Below, one piece after another: positions 25,844 to 34,798 of a DNA stretch of 64,000 nucleotides (position 1 is the stretch's first letter; each line of letters opens with the position of its first letter). The notes beneath the pieces were generated by a model, which was not told where the DNA came from, searched no databases, and saw only the letters and a program-made list of their open reading frames with translations. A program made the translations under genes and the position numbers. Source of the stretch: JAKVBH01 sp049800955 (GTDB lineage: Bacteria; Pseudomonadota; Alphaproteobacteria; Rhodobacterales; Rhodobacteraceae); assembly GCF_049800955.1 (NCBI RefSeq), contig NZ_JBNAGA010000001.1, forward strand, positions 992,001 through 1,056,000, in the 5' to 3' direction.

Positions 25844-27511
25844 TCAGGCGGCGCGCGCTTGTGCGTTCTCGGGATAGAGCAGCGCTTTGAAGGGCGCGGC
25901 GCCCAATCGACGGTATGTGTCAATAAAGCGCTCGTCCTCGCTTTCGCGCAGGTCGAGATAGCCCGTGATCAACCGCTCGATGGCCGGGACAATCTCGTCA
26001 TAGGCAAATCCCGGGCCCGCACGTGTGCCGATTTCGGCGCTTTCCGTGTGATCGCCCCCCAATGTGATCTGATAGTTCTCCACCCCGGCGCGATCGAGGC
26101 CCAGAATGCCGATGTGACCGACATGGTGGTGCCCGCAGGCATTGATGCAGCCTGAAATCTTGATCTTGAGATCGCCGACCTCGTGTTCGATCTTCAGCGC
26201 ATCGACCCGCTCGGCAATCTGTTGGGCAACCGGGATGGAGCGGGCGGTGGCGAGGGCGCAGTAATCCATGCCGGGGCAGGCGATGATATCAGAGGCCAGT
26301 CCGATATTGGCTGTGCCGAGACCTGCCGCTTTCAGAGCTGCGTAGAGAGCAGGCAGCTTCGCCCGCGGCACGTGGGGCAGGATGACATTTTGCTCATGGC
26401 TGATGCGCAATTCGCCATAGGCATGGGCCTCTGCAAGATCCGCCATGAGGCGCATCTGCTCTGCTGTCGCGTCGCCTGGTGTGGCGCCATGGGCTTTCAA
26501 CGATATCGTCACGATCGCATGGTCAGCGCGCTTGTGGTCCGTGAGGTTTGTATCAGCCCAGGCGCGGAACGTGGGGTCCCCCTCATAGGCCTCGGCGAAG
26601 GGCGTGGTTTGCGCGCTGACGAAGGCGGGCGCTGCAAAATGCGCCTCGATCTCGCGCAGCAAGGCCTGATCTGCGCCGCCGAACTGGGGTTTGAGAAGGG
26701 CAAACCGCTCTTCGACGAGCGCGCGTATCTTCTCGATCCCATGTTCATGCACAGTGATCTTGATGCGGGCCTTGTATTTGTTGTCGCGTCGGCCAAGCAG
26801 ATTATAGACGCTCACGATGGCCTCGAGATAGGGCAGCAGATCGGCTTTTGGCAGGAACGCGCGGATGATCTTGCCGACCATCGGTGTGCGCCCCAGACCA
26901 CCGCCCACGATGACTTCGAAGCCCTGTTGGCCGTCCTGCTCGATCATGCGCAGTCCGATGTCATGGGCCTTCGTCACGGCGCGATCATTGGGGCTGCCTG
27001 TGATGGCGATCTTGAATTTGCGCGGCAGGAACTGGAACTCGGGATGATCGGTGGACCATTGCCGGATGAGCTCCGCGATGGGCCGCGGATCGGCAATCTC
27101 GTCTGCTGCAGCGCCTGCGAAATGATCGGCTGTGACGTTGCGGATCGTGTTGCCGGAGGTCTGGATCGCGTGCAATCCGACCTCGCCGAGGCTGTCCAGC
27201 ATGTCAGGGATATCCGTCAGTTTGGGCCAGTTGTACTGGATGTTCTGACGGGTTGTGAAGTGACCGTAGCCTTTGTCCCAGCGTTCGGCCAACTCGGCCA
27301 GCTTGCGCATTTGCGGCGAAGACAGGGTGCCGTAGGGGATGGCGACGCGCAGCATATAGGCGTGCAGCTGGAGGTAGACGCCGTTCATCAGGCGCAGCGG
27401 CTTGAACTCATCCTCGGTCAGCGAACCATCGAGCCTGCGGGCGACTTGCGCGCGGAACTGATCGTTGCGGGCCGCGAGGAAGGCCGTGTCAAATTCGGAA
27501 TAGCGATACAT
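25844..27511 (-). CDS. cysI: Sulfite reductase hemoprotein (nitrite/sulfite reductase family)
   Basis: A 555-residue siroheme [4Fe-4S] enzyme reducing sulfite to sulfide. The cluster ligands are in DIIACPGMDYCALA and SGCINACGHHHVGH. The two ferredoxin-like half domains begin at LQLHAYMLRVAIPYG and around ELRISHEQNVILP, and TTRQNIQYNW is the siroheme Arg/Asn region. The context (cobA, cysH, DUF934) favours sulfite over nitrite. The start overlaps the upstream stop as TAATG. Confidence 0.93.
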   Translation of the reverse strand: MYRYSEFDTAFLAARNDQFRAQVARRLDGSLTEDEFKPLRLMNGVYLQLHAYMLRVAIPYGTLSSPQMRKLAELAERWDKGYGHFTTRQNIQYNWPKLTDIPDMLDSLGEVGLHAIQTSGNTIRNVTADHFAGAAADEIADPRPIAELIRQWSTDHPEFQFLPRKFKIAITGSPNDRAVTKAHDIGLRMIEQDGQQGFEVIVGGGLGRTPMVGKIIRAFLPKADLLPYLEAIVSVYNLLGRRDNKYKARIKITVHEHGIEKIRALVEERFALLKPQFGGADQALLREIEAHFAAPAFVSAQTTPFAEAYEGDPTFRAWADTNLTDHKRADHAIVTISLKAHGATPGDATAEQMRLMADLAEAHAYGELRISHEQNVILPHVPRAKLPALYAALKAAGLGTANIGLASDIIACPGMDYCALATARSIPVAQQIAERVDALKIEHEVGDLKIKISGCINACGHHHVGHIGILGLDRAGVENYQITLGGDHTESAEIGTRAGPGFAYDEIVPAIERLITGYLDLRESEDERFIDTYRRLGAAPFKALLYPENAQARAA

Positions 27512-27810
27512 TACAAACGCTCCTGCTTGCCGTGGAGATAGTTGGAGGGGCCTTTGGCGCGAAACGCCTCGCGGAAATGCGCCGGGCGCGGCTGGCCTTC
27601 GAGCAGCGTGACATCTGCCAGATAGGCACCCACAACTTCATGGCTTTGCGCTTCAGCCTCCAGCAGCCGCAATTGCGCATCTGCCTCATCTGTCAGCACA
27701 TCGGCCTCAGAAAGATCACGCGTCCACCGGGTCGCGGCGGTCAGGTAGACAACATCGCCCAGGACAAGATCATTGGCCGTGACGACTTTGGGAGAGAAGG
27801 GGCGGGGCAT
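27511..27810 (-). CDS. DUF2849 protein of the sulfur assimilation operon
   Basis: A 99-residue protein of the DUF2849 family (PF11011), found beside cysG and cysI in alphaproteobacteria. The conserved beginning is VVTANDLVLGDVVYL. Its role is unknown; there are no cysteines or membrane segments. It overlaps both neighbours by one base (TGATG with cobA, TAATG with cysI), so its translation is tightly coupled to them. Confidence 0.85.
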   Translation of the reverse strand: MPRPFSPKVVTANDLVLGDVVYLTAATRWTRDLSEADVLTDEADAQLRLLEAEAQSHEVVGAYLADVTLLEGQPRPAHFREAFRAKGPSNYLHGKQERL

Positions 27811-28562
27811 CAGGCAAACTCCTCTTGAAGAGATGGCAGGTGAGATTGGGCGGCGCGGGGGCTCAGGCCCCAAAACGTCAGCACGGGGCCCGAAAGCCGG
27901 GCGGCCACAAGGTCCTGAGACATGTGTGCGAGCGTGCTGGCGATGATGCGTTCATCCGGCCGCGAGGCATTCTCGACAAAGCTGACCGGCGTCTCGGGGG
28001 CTGCGCCATGCATCAGCAGGCGGCTTTGTACGAAACGCGCGGCGCGGGCGCCCATGTAGATGGCGGCGACCTGTCCGGGCTGGGTCAGGCTGCGCCAATC
28101 CTGATCGGCAAAGCCTTTCGTGTCGTGGCCCGTCAGCAGGCGCACAGAGGAATTGCGTCCGCGACGAGTAAAGCTCTGGTTCAGGGCGGCGACGGCGGCA
28201 GAGGCGGAGGTGATGCCCGGGATAATCGTGAAGCTGAGACCCGCCTGCTCGAGCGCGTCCATCTCTTCATCGAGCCGACCGAAGACCGTGCAATCTCCGG
28301 CTTTGAGCCGGACTACCCGCGCGCCCTTTTGCGCTTCCGCCACCAACAGCGCGTTGATCTCATCCTGCGGCGTATGGCGGCCAAACCCTTTTTTCCCAAC
28401 GTCAATCAGACGGATACAGGCCGGGATGAGATCGAGGATCTCTTGCGCAATCAGCCGGTCGTGCAAGACCACATCAACCGATTGCAGCGCGCGCAGCGCC
28501 TTGACGGTCAGAAGATCAGGATCACCGGGGCCTGCGCCGATAAATGTCACGGGGTGGGGCAT
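27810..28562 (-). CDS. cobA: Uroporphyrinogen-III C-methyltransferase (SUMT)
   Basis: A 250-residue tetrapyrrole methylase making precorrin-2 for siroheme, the cofactor of the sulfite reductase two genes downstream. Motifs are VTFIGAGPGDPDLLTVKA, VRLKAGDCTVFGR (usually GDPFVFGR, so the DPF is replaced by DCT), IIPGITSASAA and AIYMGARAA. It lacks the N-terminal dehydrogenase/ferrochelatase part of full CysG, which must be encoded elsewhere. It is first in the operon, with AGAGGT before the ATG. Confidence 0.92.
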   Translation of the reverse strand: MPHPVTFIGAGPGDPDLLTVKALRALQSVDVVLHDRLIAQEILDLIPACIRLIDVGKKGFGRHTPQDEINALLVAEAQKGARVVRLKAGDCTVFGRLDEEMDALEQAGLSFTIIPGITSASAAVAALNQSFTRRGRNSSVRLLTGHDTKGFADQDWRSLTQPGQVAAIYMGARAARFVQSRLLMHGAAPETPVSFVENASRPDERIIASTLAHMSQDLVAARLSGPVLTFWGLSPRAAQSHLPSLQEEFA

Positions 28563-28594
28563 GACTACCTCTGGGTTGCTTGATGGGGAATATA

Positions 28595-28648
28595 GGAAAC
28601 TGTTCCAATTATTGACCAGATACTTGCAAAACTAAGAACATTTGTTTT
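28595..28648. promoter_or_regulatory. Candidate operators in the cobA / Lrp divergent promoter region
   Basis: Two weak dyads are visible: GGAAACTGTTCC (28595-28606, GGAA…TTCC arms) and AAAAC-N11-GTTTT (28628-28648). The region between the divergent genes is A/T-rich compared with its surroundings. An Lrp-family regulator acting on the adjacent cys operon could use either; this is inference. Confidence 0.3.
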
Positions 28649-28702
28649 ATCAGAGGCTCAGCGGAGCATCTTGGTTCCATAATGACGAGAAAGGGCAAAC
28701 GG

Positions 28703-29161
28703 ATGGCACGCATTGATGCAATGGATCGGAAGATCCTCGCAGCGCTCCAGGAGGATGCCTCACGGTCTCTGGATGAGATTGCCAAGGTTGTGGGCTCTTC
28801 CAAGACGCCCGTTTGGAATCGCATCCGGAAATTGCGCGAAGCGGGTGTCGTGGGTGCCCAAACCGTCAAGCTGGACGCTGAGAAGCTGGGCTTTGAGGCT
28901 TGTTTCTTCGTTCTGATCCGCACCAGCGAGCATGACGCGGCCTGGCAGGCGGCGTTTCTCGAAGCGTTGCTGAAACGCGCGGAGGTGCAGGAGGCGCATC
29001 GGCTGGCGGGGGATATTGACTACATCCTCAAGGTGCGCGTTCAGAATGCGCGCGCCTACGATACGTTCTATCAGGCGCTCATCTCGGAGGTGAAGGTGCA
29101 CAACGTGACGGCGCTGTTGTCCATGGAAGAAATCAAGTCCACCACGGCGCTGCCGCTCTAG
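28703..29161 (+). CDS. Lrp/AsnC family transcriptional regulator
   Basis: A 152-residue regulator with an N-terminal winged HTH (DRKILAALQEDASRSLDEIA, then SSKTPVWNRIRKLREAGV) and a C-terminal RAM/AsnC ligand-binding domain (EAHRLAGDIDYILKVRV). It is divergent from the cysteine biosynthesis operon, a position that suggests it controls sulfur assimilation. AAAGGG precedes the ATG at 28703 better than the upstream ATG at 28682. Its TAG stop shares the palindrome CTAG with the TAG of the convergent P450 gene. Confidence 0.88.
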   Translation: MARIDAMDRKILAALQEDASRSLDEIAKVVGSSKTPVWNRIRKLREAGVVGAQTVKLDAEKLGFEACFFVLIRTSEHDAAWQAAFLEALLKRAEVQEAHRLAGDIDYILKVRVQNARAYDTFYQALISEVKVHNVTALLSMEEIKSTTALPL

Positions 29162-30342
29162 GCACCCGCCTGCGAGACCATCAGGCGCTCAAGGCCATGG
29201 AAATGATAGAGATTGGCGTAACGCGGCGTCTCATCCAGCCTCAAGTGCGGGCACCGCTCAAACAGCACGGGTAGGGCAATCTTGAGTTCCAGCCGGGCCA
29301 AAGGCGCGCCGACGCAGAAATGCCGACCCGCGCCAAAGGCTGCATGGGTCTTGACCGGACGGTTCGGGCGAAATTCCTCTGGCGCGTCCCAGACGCCGGG
29401 ATCGCGGCCAGCGGCCCCCAGGATCAACGCGACTTCCGTGCCGGGCTCCAGAACGGACCTGCCCACCTCTACCGGCTCATAGACATACCGGGTGAACATA
29501 TGAAGCGGCGGGTCATAGCGCAGAATTTCCTCGACCGTGCCGTCCACATGCTCGGGCGTCAGCACGTCTGCGCCCATCCCATGCTCAAGCAGCGCTTTGA
29601 CCCCATTGCCCATGGTATGCACCGTCGCTTCGTGGCCTGCGTTGAGCAAGAGAACGCAGGTCGAGATCAGCTCGTCTGTCGACAAGCGCTCGCCGTCTTC
29701 TTCGGCGCGGATCAAATGGGTGATCAGATCATCGGCGGGCGTCTCGCGGCGCGTCTCCACATGGGCGCGCAACCAAGTCGCAAAGTCCCGTGCGGCCGCA
29801 TTTGCGGCCACTTCCACCTCATGGTCACGCCGCGCCTGATAGAGCGCCACCATGTCATTGGACCAGCGCAGCAATTGATCCGCCATCTCATCCGGAACAC
29901 CCAATAGCCGCGCGATAATGATCACGGGCACCCGTGTGCAATAGGCCGGGATCAGATCGAAAGGCGCGTCCGGGAACTGATCTATCAAGTCGTGGCAGAG
30001 CTGGCGGATCTCCGGTTCCAGCGCCGCGATGCGCCGGGAGGTGAAGGCATGCAGGACAAGTTTGCGCAGACGCGTGTGGCGCGGCGCCTCCAGCTCCAGC
30101 ATGGAATGATCTTCGATCGCGTAGAAGTCGCGCAGGTGCTCCGGCACATTGACCGGAGTATGGGGCACGCGGCCCAGCCGATTGTCCCGCAAGAGCGCAT
30201 TTACAGCCGAAAAGGTGAAAGCGGCGGGCATGCCGAACTCTTCCCAGACGCCGATGGCGCCTTGTGCGCGCGCGGCATCATAGAAGGGGTAGGGGTCTTG
30301 CACGAAAACGGGATCGGTCGGGGATTGCGAAAGCTGTGTCAT
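29158..30342 (-). CDS. Cytochrome P450
   Basis: A 394-residue soluble bacterial P450. The I-helix is LLLNAGHEATVHTMGNG, where the usual A-G-x-[DE]-T appears as AGHEAT. The K-helix ExxR is VEEILRYDPP, and the heme-thiolate loop is FGAGRHFCVGAPLARLE. Redox partners are not adjacent; fpr is 5 kb away. The substrate is unknown. The ATG at 30342 has GAGAG upstream; an ATG four codons earlier (30354) is possible. Confidence 0.93.
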   Translation of the reverse strand: MTQLSQSPTDPVFVQDPYPFYDAARAQGAIGVWEEFGMPAAFTFSAVNALLRDNRLGRVPHTPVNVPEHLRDFYAIEDHSMLELEAPRHTRLRKLVLHAFTSRRIAALEPEIRQLCHDLIDQFPDAPFDLIPAYCTRVPVIIIARLLGVPDEMADQLLRWSNDMVALYQARRDHEVEVAANAAARDFATWLRAHVETRRETPADDLITHLIRAEEDGERLSTDELISTCVLLLNAGHEATVHTMGNGVKALLEHGMGADVLTPEHVDGTVEEILRYDPPLHMFTRYVYEPVEVGRSVLEPGTEVALILGAAGRDPGVWDAPEEFRPNRPVKTHAAFGAGRHFCVGAPLARLELKIALPVLFERCPHLRLDETPRYANLYHFHGLERLMVSQAGA

Positions 30343-30392
30343 GGCGTCTCTCATGCACGCGCTTGGCTTGGCTTTGCAAGAGCGGCGCGGTT

Positions 30393-32165
30393 ATGCTCAC
30401 GGCCATGACGCACACCCGCTTGGCCCGCATCTGTCTGGTATTGCTCTACCTCGTGTTCCTTGCGGTGGTGGGCGGTGCGGTCTGGCGTGCGGCGTATCTT
30501 CAGGCGCTGGGGCCGTTGAGCGAGCGCGGAGAGGCGGATCTGGCGCTGGCGTCTGACCGGCTGACGGGCCAATTGCAACGCTATCAGGAAATCGCCGTTT
30601 TGCTGGCAGATCATCCCGATCTCGCTGCACGCCACCTGCAAGGGCCGCGCGCGCCCGCAGATGAACTGTTGCTGCAAACCAAGGACAAGGTCTCGGCTTT
30701 GACACTGGTCTATGTGGACCGCACTGGCGCGGTTTTGGCTTCGGCGACCGAGGCGGTTCCCGAGGGTCTGGCAACAAGCGATTATTTTCGTCGCGCCATG
30801 ACGGGGGCTTTGGGCGCCGCGCATGGCGCGTCAGAGGCCTTTGATGCGCGTAGCTACTTCTTTGCAGCCCCGGCCTTTGGGCCTGATGGGCGCGTGCGCG
30901 GTGCATTGATCGTCGGCGCTGATATCGAAAACGTCGAATGGGAATGGCGCGGCGACAGGCCCGCCATCTACTTTACCGACGGCGCGGGCCGAGTCTTTAT
31001 TTCCAACCGCTCCGAGCTTCTGGGCTGGCAGCAGGCCTCCGGACAGGTGGGGCCTTCGTCTCCGGAAGGGCTCTTTGCGCCAGCGTCGCGCAATGTTGCG
31101 GGGCATGAGGTCTGGCGGCTGGATTGGTCACCATACGTGCCCGATCGGGCGCTGCATCTGGTTCGGGATCTTCCGGTCATCAACCTGCGCGGCGAAGCGC
31201 TGATTGACGTGGCCCCTGCGATGCGCATTGCGTGGCTTCAGGCGCTGGCGGTGATGGCCGTTCTGGCAACGTTTGGCGCGCTCCTCTTTGTGGCGACCGA
31301 GCGCAGGCGGACCCTGGCGGAGGCCAATGCCGAGTTGGAAAGTCAGGTCTCGCGCCGTACGGCAGCCTTGTCGGACAGCAATATCGCGCTCAGACGCGAG
31401 GTCGCGGAGCGCGAAGAAGCGGAGGCGCGCTTGCGCAAGGCGCAGGCCGAGTTGGTGCAGGCCAGCAAACTCAGCGCCCTGGGGCATATGTCCGCCGGGC
31501 TGGCCCATGAGCTCAACCAGCCCTTGATGGCCACGCTGTCCTTTGCGGAAAACGGTGTCACGTTTCTGGAGCGTGACAAGCCGGAGCGCGCGCAAGACAA
31601 TCTGCGGCGCATTGCCGATCTGGCCCGCCGCATGGGGCGGATCATCCGCAATCTGCGCGCCTTTGCCAAACAGGAGGTGGAGCCTGCGAGCGACGTGGAT
31701 CTTGCCGGGATCATTCAGACAGCGCTCGATATGACCCGGGAGGCTCGCGAGCGGCGCGGCGTGACGCTTCAGTATGATGCCCCCGAAACGCCCGTTTGGG
31801 TGCGCGGCGGGGAGGTGCGTCTGGAGCAGGTTCTCGTCAATCTGATCAGCAATGCCTGCGATGCGATGGCCGACAGTGAGACGCGAAATCTCAGCCTCAC
31901 TCTGGAACGGCAGAATGGGCGCTACCTGCTCGAGGTTGCCGATACCGGGCCGGGTATTTCCGAACCCGAGCGCATATTCGATCCGTTTTATTCGACCAAG
32001 GAAGTGGGGGCGTCCGAGGGCATGGGGTTGGGCCTGTCGATCTCCTATGGACTGGTGCAGAGCTTTGGCGGCGCCATCCGGGGACGCAATCGCGCTCAGG
32101 GCGGCGCGGTGTTCACGGTCGAACTGGACGCCGCCTCGACCGCCCGGCGAGAGGCCGCAGAATGA
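30393..32165 (+). CDS. dctB: DctB-like sensor histidine kinase
   Basis: A 590-residue membrane kinase. TM1 (ICLVLLYLVFLAVVGGAVW) and TM2 (about residues 275-300) flank a periplasmic double-PAS-type sensor with FFAAPAFGPDGRVRGALIVG. Then come a coiled coil, H-box KLSALGHMSAGLAHELNQPL, N-box NLISNACDAM and G-boxes DTGPGI and EGMGLGLSIS. This is the DctB architecture, sensing C4-dicarboxylates. It overlaps dctD by ATGA. The start is uncertain (30393 or 30405); both lack a strong Shine-Dalgarno sequence. Confidence 0.88.
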   Translation: MLTAMTHTRLARICLVLLYLVFLAVVGGAVWRAAYLQALGPLSERGEADLALASDRLTGQLQRYQEIAVLLADHPDLAARHLQGPRAPADELLLQTKDKVSALTLVYVDRTGAVLASATEAVPEGLATSDYFRRAMTGALGAAHGASEAFDARSYFFAAPAFGPDGRVRGALIVGADIENVEWEWRGDRPAIYFTDGAGRVFISNRSELLGWQQASGQVGPSSPEGLFAPASRNVAGHEVWRLDWSPYVPDRALHLVRDLPVINLRGEALIDVAPAMRIAWLQALAVMAVLATFGALLFVATERRRTLAEANAELESQVSRRTAALSDSNIALRREVAEREEAEARLRKAQAELVQASKLSALGHMSAGLAHELNQPLMATLSFAENGVTFLERDKPERAQDNLRRIADLARRMGRIIRNLRAFAKQEVEPASDVDLAGIIQTALDMTREARERRGVTLQYDAPETPVWVRGGEVRLEQVLVNLISNACDAMADSETRNLSLTLERQNGRYLLEVADTGPGISEPERIFDPFYSTKEVGASEGMGLGLSISYGLVQSFGGAIRGRNRAQGGAVFTVELDAASTARREAAE

Positions 32166-33391
32166 AGCTGACGCGTGTTTTGGTTGTTGATGATGACGTG
32201 TCCGTGCGTGAGGCGCTGGCGCAATCGCTGGAGCTTGCGGATTTGCAGCCAGTCGTTGCAGGTTCGTTTCTTGTGGCCAAGGATGTGATCACGCCAGACT
32301 TCGATGGTGTGATTTTGTCCGACATTCGCATGCCAGGCCGCGATGGCTTTCATCTGCTGGACTACACGCTGGAGCGCGATGCGGACCTGCCGGTGATCCT
32401 GCTGACAGGCGAGGGTGATATTCCCATGGCCGTGCGCGCCATGTCGAACGGCGCTTTTGGCTTTCTCGAAAAGCCCTGCAAATCCGAGGATCTCCTGCCC
32501 GTGCTGGAGCGCGCGCTCAAGGCGCGGGCGTTGGTTTTGGAGAACCGGCACCTCAAGGCGCAGTTGGCGGAGGGGGATCCTGCGGCGCGCCTTGTCTTCG
32601 GGGTCTCGGAACAAGCCGAAGCCCTGCGCGGCGCGATCCGGGCCGCGGCCCGGCGGCAAGACGCTTTGCTCGTTTGCGGACCGCCGGGCTCTGGCATCTC
32701 GAAAGTGGCAGAAATTGTCCATCTCTGCGCTCCAAATTCCAAAGGGCCATTTGAAAAACGCGCCTCTGCCGGGCTGGATCGTGCGGGGCTTCTGGAGGCT
32801 TGGGAGAGCGCCACGGGAGGTGTGTTGTTTCTCAACGAAGTGACCGCGTTGCCTGGCGATACGCAGCTTGCCCTGCTGGATGCGCTGGAGGCGGGAGGCG
32901 CACGGCTGATTGCGGGCGCGTCGCGCGATCTGGCGCAGGCCCATGGTGCGGGCGAAATCATTGAGGACCTGTACTACCGGCTGGATGCTGCGCCGGTACG
33001 TATTCCCTCGCTCGCCGAACGCCCCGAAGACGTGCCGGTTCTGTTTCGTCATTACGTCGCGCAGGCCGCCGAGCAATCGGGGATCGACGCGCCTGTGATC
33101 GAGGAAGAGATGCTCAGCGCGCTCATGGCGCAGGATTGGCCCGGCAATGCACGCTCGCTCATGTCTGCGGCCATGCGATTTGTGCTGGGCCTGCCGCAGG
33201 AGGCCATGGAAGCCGCAGAGCTTGGCCTGAGCGAGCAAATGGGGCGTGTGGAGCGCTCTTTGTTGATTGCCGCTCTGGGGCGGCAGAACGGACATGCCTC
33301 CGAGGCGGCGCGGGCTCTGAAACTGCCGCGCAAGACCTTCTATGACAAACTCGCCAAACATGGGATCCGCCCGGAAGACTACCGCCGTTGA
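32162..33391 (+). CDS. dctD: DctD-like response regulator with degenerate AAA+ domain
   Basis: A 409-residue regulator: receiver (D10, D11, phosphoacceptor D54 in ILSDIRMPGRDG, K104), an AAA+-derived centre and a C-terminal Fis-type HTH (NGHASEAARALKLPRKTFYD). The centre is atypical. Walker A reads GPPGSGISK with Ile179 in place of the catalytic Lys. The stretch between Walker A and B is about 16 residues shorter than in NtrC or DctD and has no GAFTGA. Walker B ends LFLNE rather than LFLDE. Sigma54 activation by the normal ATP-driven route is therefore unlikely. Two DctD-box-like dyads lie just downstream, before dctP. Confidence 0.88.
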   Translation: MKLTRVLVVDDDVSVREALAQSLELADLQPVVAGSFLVAKDVITPDFDGVILSDIRMPGRDGFHLLDYTLERDADLPVILLTGEGDIPMAVRAMSNGAFGFLEKPCKSEDLLPVLERALKARALVLENRHLKAQLAEGDPAARLVFGVSEQAEALRGAIRAAARRQDALLVCGPPGSGISKVAEIVHLCAPNSKGPFEKRASAGLDRAGLLEAWESATGGVLFLNEVTALPGDTQLALLDALEAGGARLIAGASRDLAQAHGAGEIIEDLYYRLDAAPVRIPSLAERPEDVPVLFRHYVAQAAEQSGIDAPVIEEEMLSALMAQDWPGNARSLMSAAMRFVLGLPQEAMEAAELGLSEQMGRVERSLLIAALGRQNGHASEAARALKLPRKTFYDKLAKHGIRPEDYRR

Positions 33392-33426
33392 GCCACGATT
33401 TGAGAACTGGGCGACCACCCGCGTTT

Positions 33427-33444
33427 TGTGCGGAAATCCGCACA
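33427..33444. promoter_or_regulatory. DctD-box-like dyad 1 upstream of dctP
   Basis: TGTGCGGA-AA-TCCGCACA is a perfect 8+2+8 palindrome that closely resembles DctD sites upstream of rhizobial dctA. It lies 224 bp before the dctP start and immediately after dctD. Confidence 0.65.
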
Positions 33445-33460
33445 CTTGCCCTGGGGAGAC

Positions 33461-33476
33461 GTGCGAAAAATCGCAC
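33461..33476. promoter_or_regulatory. DctD-box-like dyad 2 upstream of dctP
   Basis: GTGCGA-AAAA-TCGCAC is a perfect 6+4+6 palindrome sharing GTGCG…CGCAC arms with dyad 1. The centres are 33 bp apart, three helical turns, as expected for cooperative tandem sites. No GG-N10-GC sigma54 promoter follows before the dctP start. Confidence 0.6.
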
Positions 33477-33667
33477 ACCCACCTATTCGGCTAGCGCAAG
33501 CCGGTCATGGCATATGCGCATAGCTCTCTGAAAACACGTGCAATTTCGTTCTGGTGGCCATGCGACCTCACAAAGTCTTGATGGGGTCGGTGAAGATTTG
33601 GTCAGCTTTGGGAGATGTTGCCCAAGCCTTGGGCGACTCGGGACACGCTTAGGGAGGACCAAGCATT

Positions 33668-34672
33668 ATGAAACATTTCCTGACATCCGTGGCAGCCATC
33701 GCTCTGACGGCAACGACCGCGACAACAGCACTTGCGGGCTGTGATGATGGCGAGATCGTCGTCAAATTCAGCCATGTGACAAACGCGGACAAGCACCCCA
33801 AGGGCATCGCTGCCTCACTGCTGGAAACCCGCATCAACGAAGAGATGAACGGCACGATGTGCATGGAGGTCTTCCCGAACTCCACGCTCTACAATGATGA
33901 CAAAGTGCTCGAAGCGCTGCTGCAGGGCGATGTGCAGATGGCCGCGCCCTCGCTCTCGAAGTTCGAGAAATTCACCAAGCAATTCCGCCTTTTCGATCTG
34001 CCCTTCATGTTCAAGAATATCGAAGCGGTTGATGCGTTCCAATCCTCGGAGGCCGGTCAGGCGCTCAAGGACAGCATGCAGCGCCGTGGCCTGCAGGGGC
34101 TGCAATTCTGGCACAATGGCATGAAGCAGATGTCGGCCAATGTGCCGCTTGTTTCGCCCACAGATGCCAATGGCTTGAAGTTCCGCGTGCAGAGCTCTGA
34201 CGTGCTGGTCGCACAGATGGAAGCCATCGGCGGCTCGCCCCAGAAAATGGCTTTCTCCGAAGTGTATGGCGCGCTCCAGCAGGGCGTTGTGGATGGACAA
34301 GAGAACACATGGTCCAACATCTATGGCCGCAAGTTCTTCGAAGTTCAGGACGGCGTGACGGAGACGAACCACGGCATCATCGACTATCTCGTCGTGACAT
34401 CTGTTGATTGGCTGGACAGCCTTGATGCGGACGTGCGCGATCAGTTCCTGACGATCCTCGGCGAAGTCACGGAAGTGCGCAATGGCGAGAGCTTCAACGT
34501 GAACCAGGCTGCACGCCAGTCCATCATTGACGCCGGTGGCACCATCCGTGAGCTGAATGCCGATCAGCGTCAGGAATGGGTCGATGCGATGCGCCCGGTT
34601 TGGGACAAGTTTGCCGGTGACGTCGGTCAGGACATGATCGACGCGGCACAATCCATCAACGCGGGTCTCTGA
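33668..34672 (+). CDS. dctP: TRAP transporter solute-binding protein DctP
   Basis: A 334-residue periplasmic receptor with signal peptide (cleavage near TTALAG). The family Arg that binds the substrate carboxylate lies in GLKFRVQSSDVLVAQMEA, and LQQGVVDGQENTWSNIY is the DctP signature region. It binds C4-dicarboxylates, judging by its dctBD neighbours. The gene has its own long 5' region with two regulatory dyads. GGGAGGACC precedes the ATG. Confidence 0.93.
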   Translation: MKHFLTSVAAIALTATTATTALAGCDDGEIVVKFSHVTNADKHPKGIAASLLETRINEEMNGTMCMEVFPNSTLYNDDKVLEALLQGDVQMAAPSLSKFEKFTKQFRLFDLPFMFKNIEAVDAFQSSEAGQALKDSMQRRGLQGLQFWHNGMKQMSANVPLVSPTDANGLKFRVQSSDVLVAQMEAIGGSPQKMAFSEVYGALQQGVVDGQENTWSNIYGRKFFEVQDGVTETNHGIIDYLVVTSVDWLDSLDADVRDQFLTILGEVTEVRNGESFNVNQAARQSIIDAGGTIRELNADQRQEWVDAMRPVWDKFAGDVGQDMIDAAQSINAGL

Positions 34673-34686
34673 TCCAGAGAACCAGA

Positions 34687-34714
34687 CCCGGGCGTGCAGA
34701 ACCGCGCGCCCGGG
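34687..34714 (+). other. GC-rich intercistronic hairpin between dctP and dctQ
   Basis: CCCGGGCG and CGCCCGGG form a perfect 8-bp stem with a 12-base loop, with no following T-run. Such hairpins after binding-protein genes commonly stabilise or partially terminate the message so that DctP is made in excess over the membrane subunits; here this is inferred. Confidence 0.55.
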
Positions 34715-34798
34715 CACCGAAGGCTGAAACATGCGGTTTCTCCCCGGACCAATAAACGGGGCTCACACGGGACAGGTTTGAACCAAGGGGGCAAGGCC

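Noticed and set aside
26183..27541. Plus-strand frame opposite cysI
   Set aside because: Antisense to all sulfite reductase motifs.
33445..33667. Possible sigma54 promoter before dctP
   Set aside because: None of the GG dinucleotides between the dyads and the start codon is followed by GC at 10-base spacing.
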